DNA of 64,000 nucleotides from Moorella thermoacetica (GTDB taxonomy: Bacteria; Bacillota; DSM-521; Neomoorellales; Neomoorellaceae). A program made the position numbers and the translations under genes. The notes under the pieces are model-generated. The model was not told where the DNA came from. It saw only the letters and a program-made list of their open reading frames with translations, and searched no databases. Location of the stretch: contig NZ_CP012369.1 in NCBI RefSeq assembly GCF_001267405.1, positions 336,001 through 400,000 of the forward strand, written 5' to 3'. Every line of letters starts with the position of its first letter. Within the stretch, counting starts at the first letter, position 1. Positions 51,842 to 61,107 of this stretch are shown here, one piece after another.

Positions 51842-52289
51842 CCCCCTGGAGGCTTTAAAGAATATTCCCTATCTGGATGAAGACTTCTTTAAAGAAGTCA
51901 CCGGCATGAGCTGGCCGGGACCCGCCGGTTTACTGAATCGCCTGACCAGGGGCAAATGGCCACCGGTAGATATAGTAGAGACAGCCGGCGAGATTATCGT
52001 TACGGTGGCCCTCCCCGGCCTGCGCCAGGCAGGTGACGTCCGAGTGGAGTTAAATGGAAATATACTGCGCCTGGAAGGGGAGATCTATCCTGAGATCCAG
52101 CTCCTGCCGGTGGTAAAGGTACACCAGCAAGAAAAAAAACAGGGGAGATTTAGCCGTTCCGTTACCCTGCCAGTGGCCGTAAACAGCAAGAGCGCCCGGG
52201 CCACCTATCAGCGCGGCCTCCTTGAAATCCGCTTTATTAAACATCCTGGTTCTCAGGGTGAGACCTTGAATATCGAATTCTTTAAGTAA
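51822..52289 (+). CDS. Hsp20/alpha-crystallin family protein (CotM/CotP-like)
   Basis: A 155-residue small heat-shock protein. The alpha-crystallin domain spans about residues 45-150: VDIVETAGEIIVTVALPGL, then RFSRSVTLPVAVNSKSARAT and GLLEIRF. Spore coat proteins CotM and CotP of Bacillus belong to this family, and the GerP-like genes before it favour that role over a general chaperone. Either ATG (51822 or 51825) may be the start. It overlaps the previous gene by about 20 bp and ends at a terminator. Confidence 0.8.
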   Translation: MMTGEYNPLEALKNIPYLDEDFFKEVTGMSWPGPAGLLNRLTRGKWPPVDIVETAGEIIVTVALPGLRQAGDVRVELNGNILRLEGEIYPEIQLLPVVKVHQQEKKQGRFSRSVTLPVAVNSKSARATYQRGLLEIRFIKHPGSQGETLNIEFFK

Positions 52290-52309
52290 AATACCCTGTA
52301 ATTTGTCCG

Positions 52310-52336
52310 GGTTGCCTTCGGGGGCAACCATTTTTT
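52310..52336 (+). terminator. Terminator of the spore-type operon
   Basis: GGTTGCC and GGCAACC arms with a TTCGGG loop, then TTTTTT. Confidence 0.9.
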
Positions 52337-52475
52337 ATATCCTCATTCCTGACATTTCTGGCTTCGGCGACAATATCCTGCCATACCTGTCTCCAGTTGG
52401 CCTTGAGGTCACCCGGGCGGTCGCCGATGACTATACCATTTTTCACTCCCGTCACGGCGAGGGAGCGCAAGCCTT

Positions 52476-53618
52476 TACGGGCCGGCCCTGCGGGTCCTGG
52501 CCGTCGCCTATAGAGAGGATGGAGAAGCGGGCGCTCCCCTTATTTTTGCAGGCCTGGCCGGCATGCTGGACCCGCCCCGGCCCGGAGTTCGCCAGGCCAT
52601 CGCCCGCTGTCACGCGGCCGGCATTAAGGTGGTCATGATCACCGGCGATCACCCGGCGACAGCTACGGCTATCGCCAGGGAGCTGGGGATCCTGACACCA
52701 GGCGGCATGGTCCTGACGGGGAGGGATCTGGAGACCATGCCTGACGAAGAACTGGATCGCCTGGTACCTGTCGTCCAGGTTTACGCCCGTACCTCGCCCC
52801 AGCACAAGTCGCGTATTGTCAGGGCCTGGCAGCGAGCCGGCGGGGTGGTGGCCATGACCGGCGATGGCCTAAATGATGCCCCGGCCGTCAAAGAGGCCGA
52901 CATCGGCCTGGCCATGGGACAGAATGGTGCCGATGTCACCAAGGACGCAGCTAGCCTCGTCCTGGCTGACGATAACTTTGTCACCATTGTCGACGCGGTA
53001 GAAGAGGGACGCACCATTTATGCCAATATTCGCAAGGCCATCCGCTACCTGCTGGGGACCAATATCGGCGACGTGTTTCTGACAGCTACTGCCGTCCTGG
53101 CCGGCCTGCCTCTGCCCCTGCTACCCGTCCAGCTCCTGTGGCTAAACCTGGTGGGTGACAGCCTGCCGGCTCTTGCCCTGGTCAAAGACCCGCCGTCCCC
53201 CGGAATAATGAGGCAACCGCCCCGCCAGGTCCGGAGCGACTTTTTTGCCGGGGAGTTTAGCCGCCAGATCCTGACCCGGGGTGTTTTCATTGGCCTGGGA
53301 GGATTATTCCTCTTTGCCCTTAAGCTTTACCTGACCGGATCAGTGGCCGCGGCCCGTTCCCTGGCCCTGGCCGGTTTACTGGCCGGGCAGCTTTTCCACC
53401 TCTTCGACTGCCGCTTGATGGATGGCGGCGGTCAGGGTTACTTCAGCAACCCTTACGTCCTGGGGGCAGGGGTCTGGACCGTCGTAACCATGTGGCTGAC
53501 GTTTATGAGCCGGCCGGTGCGGGGCCTGCTGCACACCGTTCCCCTGACAGGGTCCGACTGGCTCCTGGCTACGGTTACGGCGGCGACTACCGGCGGGACA
53601 GCACTCCTCCTGGGCTAA
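52476..53618 (+). pseudogene. 5'-truncated P-type cation ATPase (C-terminal half)
   Basis: About 380 codons matching the second half of a calcium-type P-type ATPase. It begins at LRVLAVAYREDGE (end of the N domain), then MLDPPRPGVRQAI, VVMITGDHP, VAMTGDGLNDAPAVKEADIG (hinge) and the last membrane segments including LPLLPVQLLWLNLVGDSLPA. The phosphorylation site DKTGT, the actuator domain and the first membrane segments are absent; an in-frame stop lies at 52428 and unrelated sequence precedes. ATG 52563 could start a 351-residue fragment but it could not pump ions by the normal cycle. Confidence 0.85.
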
Positions 53619-53651
53619 CCCCGCTTTTGTTTACAACATTTTCCCCAAATC

Positions 53652-53705
53652 TTAATACAATTTTAATAACAGGCTAACACAAGCCTAACACCGAACTGTT
53701 ATAAT
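53652..53705 (+). promoter_or_regulatory. pstS promoter with four Pho boxes
   Basis: TTAATA (53652), TTAATA (53663), CTAACA (53674) and CTAACA (53685) repeat every 11 bp; TATAAT at 53700-53705 is the -10 element, nine bases after the last box, and no -35 is seen. This is the classic layout of a PhoP/PhoB-activated promoter. Confidence 0.88.
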
Positions 53706-53759
53706 TAAATTGTTCCGGCGAGCGCGGCCGGTAAAGTCTCTTACTGAGGAGGACGAAAA

Positions 53760-54689
53760 GTGCTGAGTAAAGGTAAATGGCTGGCGATCTTAGTGATTGC
53801 CCTGGTGGCGGTACTGGCTGTAGCGGGCTGCGGTAAGAAAGAGTTCCCGGCTCCCCAGCAGGGTAGCAGCCAGCAAAACAGCAACCAGCAGTCCGGCGGG
53901 AGCGGCGCCATAACAGCAGCGGGTTCTACGGCCCTGCAACCCCTGGTAGATGAAGCGGCCAAGCAGTATATGGAAAAGAACCCGGGTGTTCGCATCGTCG
54001 TCAACGGCGGCGGCAGCGGTAACGGCCTCTCTCAGGTGTTCCAGGGTGCCGTCCAGATAGGCAACTCCGATATCTTTGCCGAGGAAAAGGACGGTATCGA
54101 CGCCTCCCAACTGGTGGATCACAAGGTAGCCGTTGTGGGCATGGCGGCCGTTGTTAATCCTGACGTCAAAGTGGACAACCTTACCCAGCAGCAGCTTATT
54201 GACATCTTTACCGGTAAAATTACCAACTGGAAAGACGTCGGCGGTCCTGACCAGAAGATCAACATCGTCAACCGGCCCAAGGGTTCCGGTACCCGGGCGA
54301 CCTTTAAAAAATATGCCTTAAACGGTGCGGAAGAAGCCCAGGGTATCGCCATGGAGCAGGATGCCTCCGGTACCGTGCGCAAGACCATTGCCGAAACCCC
54401 AGGCGCTATCGGCTACCTGGTTCTCTCCTACATTGATTCCAGCGTCCGGCCCCTCAAAATTGACGGGGTTGAACCTACGGCAGCCAATATTGTGGACAAC
54501 AAGTACAAGGTCTGGGCATACGAGCATATGTACACCAAAGGCCAGCCGACGGGGGAAGTCAAGAAATTCCTGGATTTCATAATGAGCGACGAAGTCCAGA
54601 AGAACCTGGTAACCAAGATGGGCTACATCCCCGTAACCGACATGAAGGTTGAACGCGACGCCCAGGGAAATGTGACTCCCAAGAAGTAG
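53760..54689 (+). CDS. pstS: Phosphate-binding lipoprotein PstS
   Basis: A 309-residue phosphate ABC receptor. The signal peptide ends in VAGC (lipobox). Phosphate-binding pieces are AAGSTALQPLVDEA, NGGGSGNGLSQVF, GNSDIFAEEKDG and NRPKGSGTRATF. GTG start with GAGGAGG ahead. No pstCAB genes follow; a terminator and then an intron fragment do, so the rest of the transporter is elsewhere or was separated. Confidence 0.93.
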   Translation: MLSKGKWLAILVIALVAVLAVAGCGKKEFPAPQQGSSQQNSNQQSGGSGAITAAGSTALQPLVDEAAKQYMEKNPGVRIVVNGGGSGNGLSQVFQGAVQIGNSDIFAEEKDGIDASQLVDHKVAVVGMAAVVNPDVKVDNLTQQQLIDIFTGKITNWKDVGGPDQKINIVNRPKGSGTRATFKKYALNGAEEAQGIAMEQDASGTVRKTIAETPGAIGYLVLSYIDSSVRPLKIDGVEPTAANIVDNKYKVWAYEHMYTKGQPTGEVKKFLDFIMSDEVQKNLVTKMGYIPVTDMKVERDAQGNVTPKK

Positions 54690-54705
54690 CTCCTTACACT
54701 AATAG

Positions 54706-54728
54706 AGCCGCCTGCGGGCGGCTTTTTT
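54706..54728 (+). terminator. pstS terminator
   Basis: AGCCGCC and GGCGGCT arms with a four-base loop, then six T residues. The group II intron fragment begins four bases later. Confidence 0.92.
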
Positions 54729-54731
54729 GAT

Positions 54732-55110
54732 GTGCGCCTGGCATGGGCGTTAACCCGGTGGGGTGAAAGTCCACTGCAGACGAGGCAGCACCAATCTACT
54801 AGCCAAAGGCAATGCCCATCGCGAGGTGGAATCCGAAGGAAGCTGGAGACAAGGCCACGGCCCGATGAACAGGAACCCCATACGAGGCTGTACCGCCCGG
54901 ATGAGCTGGCACAACAAAGCGAAATCCGGGCTACGAAGGGGCGGTAGAGTATATGGGGCGGGCGCGGGGTATAGGTTAGCGATCTTATCGGGGTGGAGAC
55001 CCACCGAAGGAGGGTGCTGTCAGGTAAGCCAGGTAAAGCTGGTAAATCAGACCAGAAGGTCCAGAAGAACTAGCAGGGCCACAGGCACCTATGAGGAAAT
55101 CAACCTGTAT
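54732..55110 (+). mobile_element. Truncated group II intron (class C-like), 5' part only
   Basis: The sequence starts GTGCG and continues with group II domain I hallmarks (GGGGTGAAAGTCCACTGC, GAACCCCATACGAGGCTG, GGCACAACAAAGCGAAATCC, GGGGTGGAGACCCACCGAAG). It begins directly after the pstS terminator, which is where class C introns insert. No reverse-transcriptase frame and no domain V are found before the next hairpin at 55120, so at most the 5' ribozyme part remains. The 3' limit is approximate. Confidence 0.75.
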
Positions 55111-55119
55111 CTATATAAT

Positions 55120-55152
55120 AAGCGTCTGGGTATATCAGACGCTTTTCTTTTA
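55120..55152 (+). terminator. Terminator-like hairpin after the intron fragment
   Basis: Nine-bp arms AAGCGTCTG (55120-55128) and CAGACGCTT (55136-55144), followed by TTCTTTT. Confidence 0.8.
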
Positions 55153-55221
55153 CTGGGGGTAGAGGCTTTCTACAGGTCAAACTACACTTAAAGACCGGTT
55201 TCCCGGGACCACTGCTAATCA

Positions 55222-55450
55222 TCAATTGCAAGCGTCAAAAAAGCAAGCTCAAATATTAAGCTTCAACAACGAGAGCATATGAACGCAAAAAAAGTAATAA
55301 AGCAAGCAGGAATTATTAAAAACACGTAGAATAGATCAATTGTAATCATCAAAAAAGATTAGTTTCGCATATTAAGCTTCAACAATGAAAACGTATAAAC
55401 GTAAAAAAGCAGCAAGACCAGCAGGAATTATTAAAAACATGTAGAATAGA
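55222..55450. repeat. Two tandem copies of a 114-bp AT-rich unit
   Basis: Copy 1 (55222-55335) and copy 2 (55336-55450) share TCAATTG, CATCAAAAAAG-like, ATATTAAGCTTCAACAA, then AGCAGGAATTATTAAAAAC and TGTAGAATAGAT-like segments, with scattered differences. No open frame crosses them. They lie between the intron fragment and the aldolase operon. Confidence 0.85.
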
Positions 55451-55791
55451 TTCACTTAGCAACAGAAACGTTAAAGAAAAAATGGGTAAGTAGAGGAAAA
55501 ATGCGCATAAAAACATGCTAATAGTTGCAAATTGAAGTGCCAACGATATTATTACCGAAATAAATTCTAAATATAGGTAGTAGAAAAAATCAGAGAGAAA
55601 AATCAGGAGAGGGGAGGAGATGTAAATTAAAATGAACCGTTTAGTATTTAATATAATCTTTGGGCATCTGGGTTATGGTTAAGGTGCAGCGGCAATAAAC
55701 CGATTTGTTGTGGTATTTAGTTTTTAGCTTGGTGAAGTGATTGCCTTTGTAAAATCTAAATAAAAATATAATAAGAAAGGAAGATCTTTTA
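55451..55791. other. AT-rich leader of the aldolase operon
   Basis: No gene is supported. The segment is strongly AT-rich and presumably contains the operon promoter; the ribosome site AAAGGAAG precedes the aldolase ATG. Confidence 0.4.
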
Positions 55792-56595
55792 ATGATGCTA
55801 GGAAAAGAAATACGTTTAAGTAGGTTGTTGGATTCTGAATCAAAGCGTTTTGTTGGTATTACAGTTGACCATGCTATGGCCCGTGGTGTTTTACCGGGTT
55901 TAGTTAATATTAAAGAGACAGTTAGGAAAATAATCTTAGGTAAACCTAACGCATTAACGATGCATAAAGGGATTGCTGAAAAAGTATTTCCACCTTATGC
56001 GGGCAAAGTACCTTTAATATTAAAATCTACCACTTTTTCACCTTATCATCCAAAATATGACACGCCAGTGGCTGATGTTGAAGAAGCTTTAAGACTGGGA
56101 GCTGATGCCATTTCAGTTGGTGTTATAGTAGGTGGGCCAGAACAAGCAGAACAAATTACCCATTTAGCTCAAATTAGCAAAGAAGCCTCAGCTATGGGTT
56201 TACCCCTTATAGCTCATATTTATCCGCGCGGGTCCGAAGTAAAAGACCCCAAAAATGCTGATGCAGTTTCTTATGCTGTTAGGGTAGGAGCAGAACTTGG
56301 TGTGGATATCGTAAAAACTAATTGGACAGGTTCGGCAGAGTCTTTTGCTAAGGTAGTGGCTGCCTGCCCCAGCCGTGTAGTAATTGCTGGAGGTTCTTCT
56401 GGTAATGATTTATCATCTTATCTCCAGATGATTTGGGAAGGGATTCAGGTCGGTATGGCGGGGGTAACATGTGGACGTTTCGTTTGGGAAGATTCAAACC
56501 CGGCCGCTGTTATTGAAGCGATTAAGGCTATTGTCCATTCAGGTGCTTCAGTAGAAAAAGCCTTAGAAATTTATAGAGAATGCAAGGAGAGATAA
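55792..56595 (+). CDS. DhnA/FbaB-type class I aldolase
   Basis: A 267-residue member of the DeoC/FbaB (DhnA-type) aldolase family, which also holds LsrF and YihT. The Schiff-base Lys is in GVDIVKTNWTGSAESF; GITVDHAMARG near the start, LIAHIYPRG and VIAGGSSGND are family-typical phosphate and active-site segments. It should cleave a phosphorylated ketose or act on a related phospho-sugar. It is the first gene of a four-gene set with a dehydrogenase, an FGGY kinase and an MFS transporter. Substrate unknown. Confidence 0.83.
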   Translation: MMLGKEIRLSRLLDSESKRFVGITVDHAMARGVLPGLVNIKETVRKIILGKPNALTMHKGIAEKVFPPYAGKVPLILKSTTFSPYHPKYDTPVADVEEALRLGADAISVGVIVGGPEQAEQITHLAQISKEASAMGLPLIAHIYPRGSEVKDPKNADAVSYAVRVGAELGVDIVKTNWTGSAESFAKVVAACPSRVVIAGGSSGNDLSSYLQMIWEGIQVGMAGVTCGRFVWEDSNPAAVIEAIKAIVHSGASVEKALEIYRECKER

Positions 56596-56601
56596 GTTCT
56601 A

Positions 56602-57639
56602 ATGAAGGCTTTAGTGTTTGAGGGACCTAACGAGCTTAAGCTAAGAGATGTACCACTTCCGGAACCGGGAGAGGATGAGATTTTAGTAAAAGTTGCTGCG
56701 TGTTTAATCTGTGGTACAGATCTTAGAATTTTTAGGGGGGCCAAAACAAGAGGGGTCCGGATACCCTCTATTTTGGGCCACGAATTTGCTGGGGTTGTTG
56801 AGGCAACTGGAGTTAATGTAAAAGAATTTCATGTTGGTGATAGAGTAGGTGTGGCGCCTGTTATTCCCTGCCATACATGTTTCTATTGTAAAAATGGATT
56901 AGAAAACGTATGCGCTAATCGTACAGCCCTGGGTTACGAGTATGAAGGTGCATTTGCAGAATATGTATGTATTCCAGCCCCTGCGGTTAAAGGGGGGAAT
57001 GTGTATCACTTGCCTTCCAACATTTCCCTTGAGGAAGCAGCTTTAGCAGAGCCTCTTGCATGCTGTTTGAACGGACATCATAATTCTAAAGTAAAATTAG
57101 GAGATGTGGTTGTAATTTTAGGCGCGGGGCCAATTGGACTAATGCACTTGCAATTAGCTAAAAGTTCTGGGGCCAGTTATGTAATTATCAGTGAACCCAA
57201 TGAACATCGACGTGCTATAGCCAAAGAATTCGGAGCAGATCGTGTAGTAGACCCTCAGACCGAGGATCTAAATAGCATAGTTAAAAATGTTACTGATGGA
57301 TTAGGAGCAGATATAATTTTTTTGGCCATAGGCATACCGGCCTTAGCACAGGATGCCCTTACCCTTGTAAAAAAAGGAGGTACAATTAATTTCTTTGCTG
57401 GCTTTTCTGTTGGTGACAAAGCAGCACTTGATGTAAATCTCATTCATTATAACGAAATAAAAATCACTGGTACAAGTGCTGCAAGGCGTGATGACTATAG
57501 AAAGGCTCTGGATTTAATCGCAAAGGGTAAAGTAAAGGCTTCTAAAATGATCACCCATCGTTTCCCTTTAGATAAGGCGGAAGAAGCCTTTAGAATTGCA
57601 GGATCAAGTCAAGGTATTAAGGTGGCGATTATTCCTTGA
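56602..57639 (+). CDS. Zinc-dependent medium-chain dehydrogenase
   Basis: A 345-residue polyol/threonine-type MDR. Catalytic zinc ligands are in CLICGTDLRI and GHEFAGVVEATG; the structural zinc loop is CHTCFYCKNGLENVC; the NAD motif is GAGPIGLMHLQLA. It probably oxidises an alcohol of the imported sugar or polyol to a ketone before phosphorylation. It follows the aldolase by six bases and overlaps the kinase by four. Confidence 0.9.
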   Translation: MKALVFEGPNELKLRDVPLPEPGEDEILVKVAACLICGTDLRIFRGAKTRGVRIPSILGHEFAGVVEATGVNVKEFHVGDRVGVAPVIPCHTCFYCKNGLENVCANRTALGYEYEGAFAEYVCIPAPAVKGGNVYHLPSNISLEEAALAEPLACCLNGHHNSKVKLGDVVVILGAGPIGLMHLQLAKSSGASYVIISEPNEHRRAIAKEFGADRVVDPQTEDLNSIVKNVTDGLGADIIFLAIGIPALAQDALTLVKKGGTINFFAGFSVGDKAALDVNLIHYNEIKITGTSAARRDDYRKALDLIAKGKVKASKMITHRFPLDKAEEAFRIAGSSQGIKVAIIP

Positions 57640-59135
57640 AAAAACCACTTTTAATAGGCATAGATGCAGGAACAAGCAGCGTTAAAATTTGTATTTTTAA
57701 TATTAACGGGGAACTAGTTCGACAGGGCGAAGTCAAAATTGCTTTTTCGAGTCCACGACCCGGTTGGATAGAATTAGATTTAAAGCAGTATTGGGATGCC
57801 ACTTGCCGGGTTCTTCGGGAGATAACAACAGATTTAACAGGTTTTGCAGGATTGGGTTTTAGTGTAACGAGTCCTACCACTGTATTTTTAGATGATGAGG
57901 GTCTTCCGGTAAGACCTGCTATTCCTTATTTAGATATCAGGAGCAAAGAGGATGTCGAAGAACTAGTTAAATATTGGGGGGGAGAGGAAGATTTTCAATC
58001 TCATGTAGGGAATAAACCTATTCCGTCTACCTATTCTGCCGGAATAGTGCGTTGGATAATGAGAGAAGAAAATAATAGCTGGAATAGAACCAAAAAAGTT
58101 GGCTTTCTTAATACATTTTTATGTGGCCAATTAAAGGGGGAATGGGCAGTTGATCCTACTGTAGCATCTTTTTCTGGCCTGGTGCGTTTAGCCGAACCTT
58201 TTAAATGGTCAGATGAATTACGCGAACTCTTAGGAATTCCATCCTCGAAACTTCTTACAATTTTAACACCTTATACAAAAATTGGTGAAGTAACTCCTCA
58301 AGCGGCTAAGGAGACAGGATTGCCCACAGGACTTCCTGTCGCCCTGGGCTGTGCTGATACCGCGGCTGCTAGTTTTGCTCTGGGTTTATCACAGAAAGGC
58401 GACTGTTTTGAAAGTGCAGGGACCTCGGATGTGCTAACTTTTTGCCTTGATAGACCAGATTTTAATTCTATGTTTCTAAACAGATCTCACGTTTACCCGG
58501 GCCGTTGGCTTGCTCACGGGGCTATGTCTACTCCAGGTGCTGCTATCGAATGGTTGATAACTAATGTTTTTCCCGAATTAGGTACAGTGAGTGAACTAGA
58601 AAAAGAGGCAGAAAGATCCGAACCCGGTGCTCGTGGACTTATTTTTCTACCATATTTGGCGGGAGAAAGGAGTCCGATTTTCGATCCCAATGCCAAAGGC
58701 CTTTGGCTGGGTCTACGACTGGATACTAGACGAGCTGATATTATAAGAGCCGTATATGAAGGAATAGCTTTTGGTTTACGTCAAATCTTGAAATATGCTG
58801 AAGCACAGTGGGATTTAAAAATTAAAAGTTTACCTTGTGTCGGTGGTGCAGCTAAAAGCCAATTGGGATTAAAGATTAAAGCGGATGTATTAGGTTTAGA
58901 GTACCAGACAACAGATTTTCAGCATGTTGCAGCATTAGGTGCCGCATTACTTGGGGGTATAGCAGGGGGTGTTTATATGGGATGGGAGGATCCAGAAATT
59001 CCTTATCTTAAAAAATTCAACTCATGTTTTAAACCTAATTTCACAAATTACAAGATATATGACCAGTTATTTACTATTTATGAAAGGTTGTACCCTTCGA
59101 CAAAAGAAGCAATGCACGCGTTAAATGTATATTAA
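57636..59135 (+). CDS. FGGY-family carbohydrate kinase
   Basis: A 499-residue kinase like xylulokinase. The N-terminal phosphate loop is IGIDAGTSSVKICIF, and the C-terminal ATP-binding segment is PCVGGAAKSQLGLKI. GCADTAAASFALG and TPGAAIEWL are family-like middle parts. It would phosphorylate the ketose made by the dehydrogenase, giving the aldolase its substrate. LsrK is in the same family, so AI-2-type processing is an alternative. Confidence 0.88.
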   Translation: MKKPLLIGIDAGTSSVKICIFNINGELVRQGEVKIAFSSPRPGWIELDLKQYWDATCRVLREITTDLTGFAGLGFSVTSPTTVFLDDEGLPVRPAIPYLDIRSKEDVEELVKYWGGEEDFQSHVGNKPIPSTYSAGIVRWIMREENNSWNRTKKVGFLNTFLCGQLKGEWAVDPTVASFSGLVRLAEPFKWSDELRELLGIPSSKLLTILTPYTKIGEVTPQAAKETGLPTGLPVALGCADTAAASFALGLSQKGDCFESAGTSDVLTFCLDRPDFNSMFLNRSHVYPGRWLAHGAMSTPGAAIEWLITNVFPELGTVSELEKEAERSEPGARGLIFLPYLAGERSPIFDPNAKGLWLGLRLDTRRADIIRAVYEGIAFGLRQILKYAEAQWDLKIKSLPCVGGAAKSQLGLKIKADVLGLEYQTTDFQHVAALGAALLGGIAGGVYMGWEDPEIPYLKKFNSCFKPNFTNYKIYDQLFTIYERLYPSTKEAMHALNVY

Positions 59136-59336
59136 TGAATGTATCCAAAGGGGGGTAATTGATGTATTAAATGTTGTTACAGAGAGATTATAAGCAGTTT
59201 GGAAGGGGGAATATCGATTATAGAAAACAATAAAATTGAAGTGGATGGTAAGAACTAGCTGGCCAGGTCGCTTTCACAATTGCAAGTGCAGGGTAACATT
59301 AAGGCAAAAAATACAATTATGTGGGAGGGTATATAG

Positions 59337-60662
59337 TTGTCTCAGATAGTTACTGAAACGGGAAAAACACTTAAAAAATCAACTAATTATAGATGGATAG
59401 TTTTGCTCCTCATTTTTGTCGCTTATACTATAAACTATGCCGATCGATCAAATATAGGGGTAGTATTACCTTTTATTAAAAAAGATTTCAGTTTGTCCAA
59501 CTTAGAAGCCGGTGCCTTAGCAAGTTTCTTTTTCCTCGGTTATGCCATTTCGCAAATTCCAGCAGGTTTTTGGTTTAGTAAATTTAGTACGCGTGGGTTA
59601 GTATCACTATCAATTCTTGGATTCTCTGCCTTTACCTATTTAATTGGTACCGCCCTCAATGCCACGGTTATGAAATGGTTTCGACTGGGTTTAGGGTTAG
59701 CTGAAGGCCCAACTCCTGTAGGGATGACTACAACTATTAACTCTTGGTTTCCTCCCAAAGAAAAAGCAACAGCTACTGGTGTTTATATTGCTGCAACAAT
59801 GTTTGCGCCGATAATTGTACCCCCTATAGGAATTTGGATTACTTTACATTTCGGATGGCGCTATGTATTTTATTTGTTTGCTATACCAGGTATTGTAATG
59901 TCTTTAATTTGGTATCTGTTAGTTAAGAGTCACCCAGAGGAGAGCCCTTTTTGTTCTGCCGCCGAAGTTGAATATATCCGCAGTGAAAGTAAGGTTACTT
60001 CAAAAGATAATATACAAAGCAATTCTTTAGGATGGTTGGACAAGTTAATCCGTGCCAAGAGAGTAAAGCTTATAGATTCGAACGGGAAAGTCTTTACTTC
60101 ATGGAATATTTGGGGTGACACGCTTGCATATTTTATGATGGTAAGTGTCCTTTACGGTCTAATGACCTGGATTCCATCGTATTTGGTTAATACTAAAGGA
60201 TATTCATTTATGAAAATGGGATTTGTAGCAAGCACACCATGGATCGGTGGTTTTTTGGGCTCAATTATCGGTGGGTGGTTATCGGATAAAGTGTTTCTTA
60301 AGCGGCGTAAGCCAACTATGATTATTACTGCCTTAACTACAGCCATCATGATGGTTGTAATAATATCATTACCTCAAAACGTTTTTGCCGTATCTATTGG
60401 CTTATTCATGACAGGTTTTTTACTAAATATAGGTTGGCCTGCATTTACAGCCTATCCTATGGGTGTGACTAATGCTAACAGTTATCCCGTAGCCATTGCA
60501 CTAGTGAATAGTGGAGGCAACCTTGGAGGTTTCTTTTCTCCAATGATCGTAGGAGCTTTACTGGATGCTTTTAAAAGTTATAATGCTGCATTCCTGTATT
60601 TCGGGCTATGTGCTATTATAGGCTTCATATTAATTTTGACGTTGGATGAACCTATATCGTAG
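59337..60662 (+). CDS. MFS transporter (anion:cation symporter family)
   Basis: A 441-residue, twelve-segment major facilitator of the ACS type, which imports organic anions such as hexuronates, galactarate and glucarate. Typical stretches are YTINYADRSNIGVVLPFIKK and GLAEGPTPVGMTTTINSWFP. TTG start after GGGAGGG. The 200 bp before it has no gene. The family hints that the operon's substrate is an acidic sugar. Confidence 0.88.
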   Translation: MSQIVTETGKTLKKSTNYRWIVLLLIFVAYTINYADRSNIGVVLPFIKKDFSLSNLEAGALASFFFLGYAISQIPAGFWFSKFSTRGLVSLSILGFSAFTYLIGTALNATVMKWFRLGLGLAEGPTPVGMTTTINSWFPPKEKATATGVYIAATMFAPIIVPPIGIWITLHFGWRYVFYLFAIPGIVMSLIWYLLVKSHPEESPFCSAAEVEYIRSESKVTSKDNIQSNSLGWLDKLIRAKRVKLIDSNGKVFTSWNIWGDTLAYFMMVSVLYGLMTWIPSYLVNTKGYSFMKMGFVASTPWIGGFLGSIIGGWLSDKVFLKRRKPTMIITALTTAIMMVVIISLPQNVFAVSIGLFMTGFLLNIGWPAFTAYPMGVTNANSYPVAIALVNSGGNLGGFFSPMIVGALLDAFKSYNAAFLYFGLCAIIGFILILTLDEPIS

Positions 60663-60747
60663 CCTTTAATCCAGGCAGTGATCAGTCTTTAAAAACTAAG
60701 CACTATAATAAATATTAGATATACCTTTATTAACTTTTTTATATAAT

Positions 60748-60790
60748 ATGACCAACAGGGTTAAATTTCCAGTTGGTCATTTATTTTTAA
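60748..60790 (+). terminator. Terminator of the aldolase operon
   Basis: Nine-bp arms ATGACCAAC (60748-60756) and GTTGGTCAT (60772-60780), then TTATTTTTAA. Confidence 0.88.
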
Positions 60791-61107
60791 TCCGCATCAT
60801 GGCTGAAGCCGATACGTGTAGTAACGTAACCCACATTTCGTACTCTGCATTGGCACCTCGGTATGAAGCCTGGAACCAGATTTCTGGTCACACTCTGGCG
60901 TTTCGGCTCATTTTTGTGGTATGATGGCATAGGTGGCGGTACATACGCATAGGGGCAGGTGGCCGCTACCTTTAAAAACATTTTGGCCTGGTTTTTCCTT
61001 GGGAGATGTTACGCCGTCCACCTAGGGTGTGGATGATATTTTTTCCCTTATTTGGCCTGAAACCACCTGGCTAGTTCGGTATGTAGCAGACGATTGGAGT
61101 GATCGGG
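60791..61107. other. Intergenic region before DeoR gene
   Basis: A change from AT-rich to mixed composition occurs here. A 64-codon minus-strand frame (60787-60981) has no recognisable family and no good ribosome site. The sequence may be decayed insertion-element DNA, but I cannot show it. Confidence 0.35.

Noticed and set aside
52282-52470. A 62-codon minus-strand gene
   Set aside because: It runs through the Hsp20 terminator, has no family match and no convincing ribosome site; possibly remnant DNA.
55222-55450. CRISPR array
   Set aside because: Only two long, diverged tandem units with no short identical repeats, no spacers and no cas genes.
60787-60981. A 64-codon minus-strand gene
   Set aside because: No recognisable family or ribosome site and it begins the composition break; insertion-element debris could not be demonstrated.
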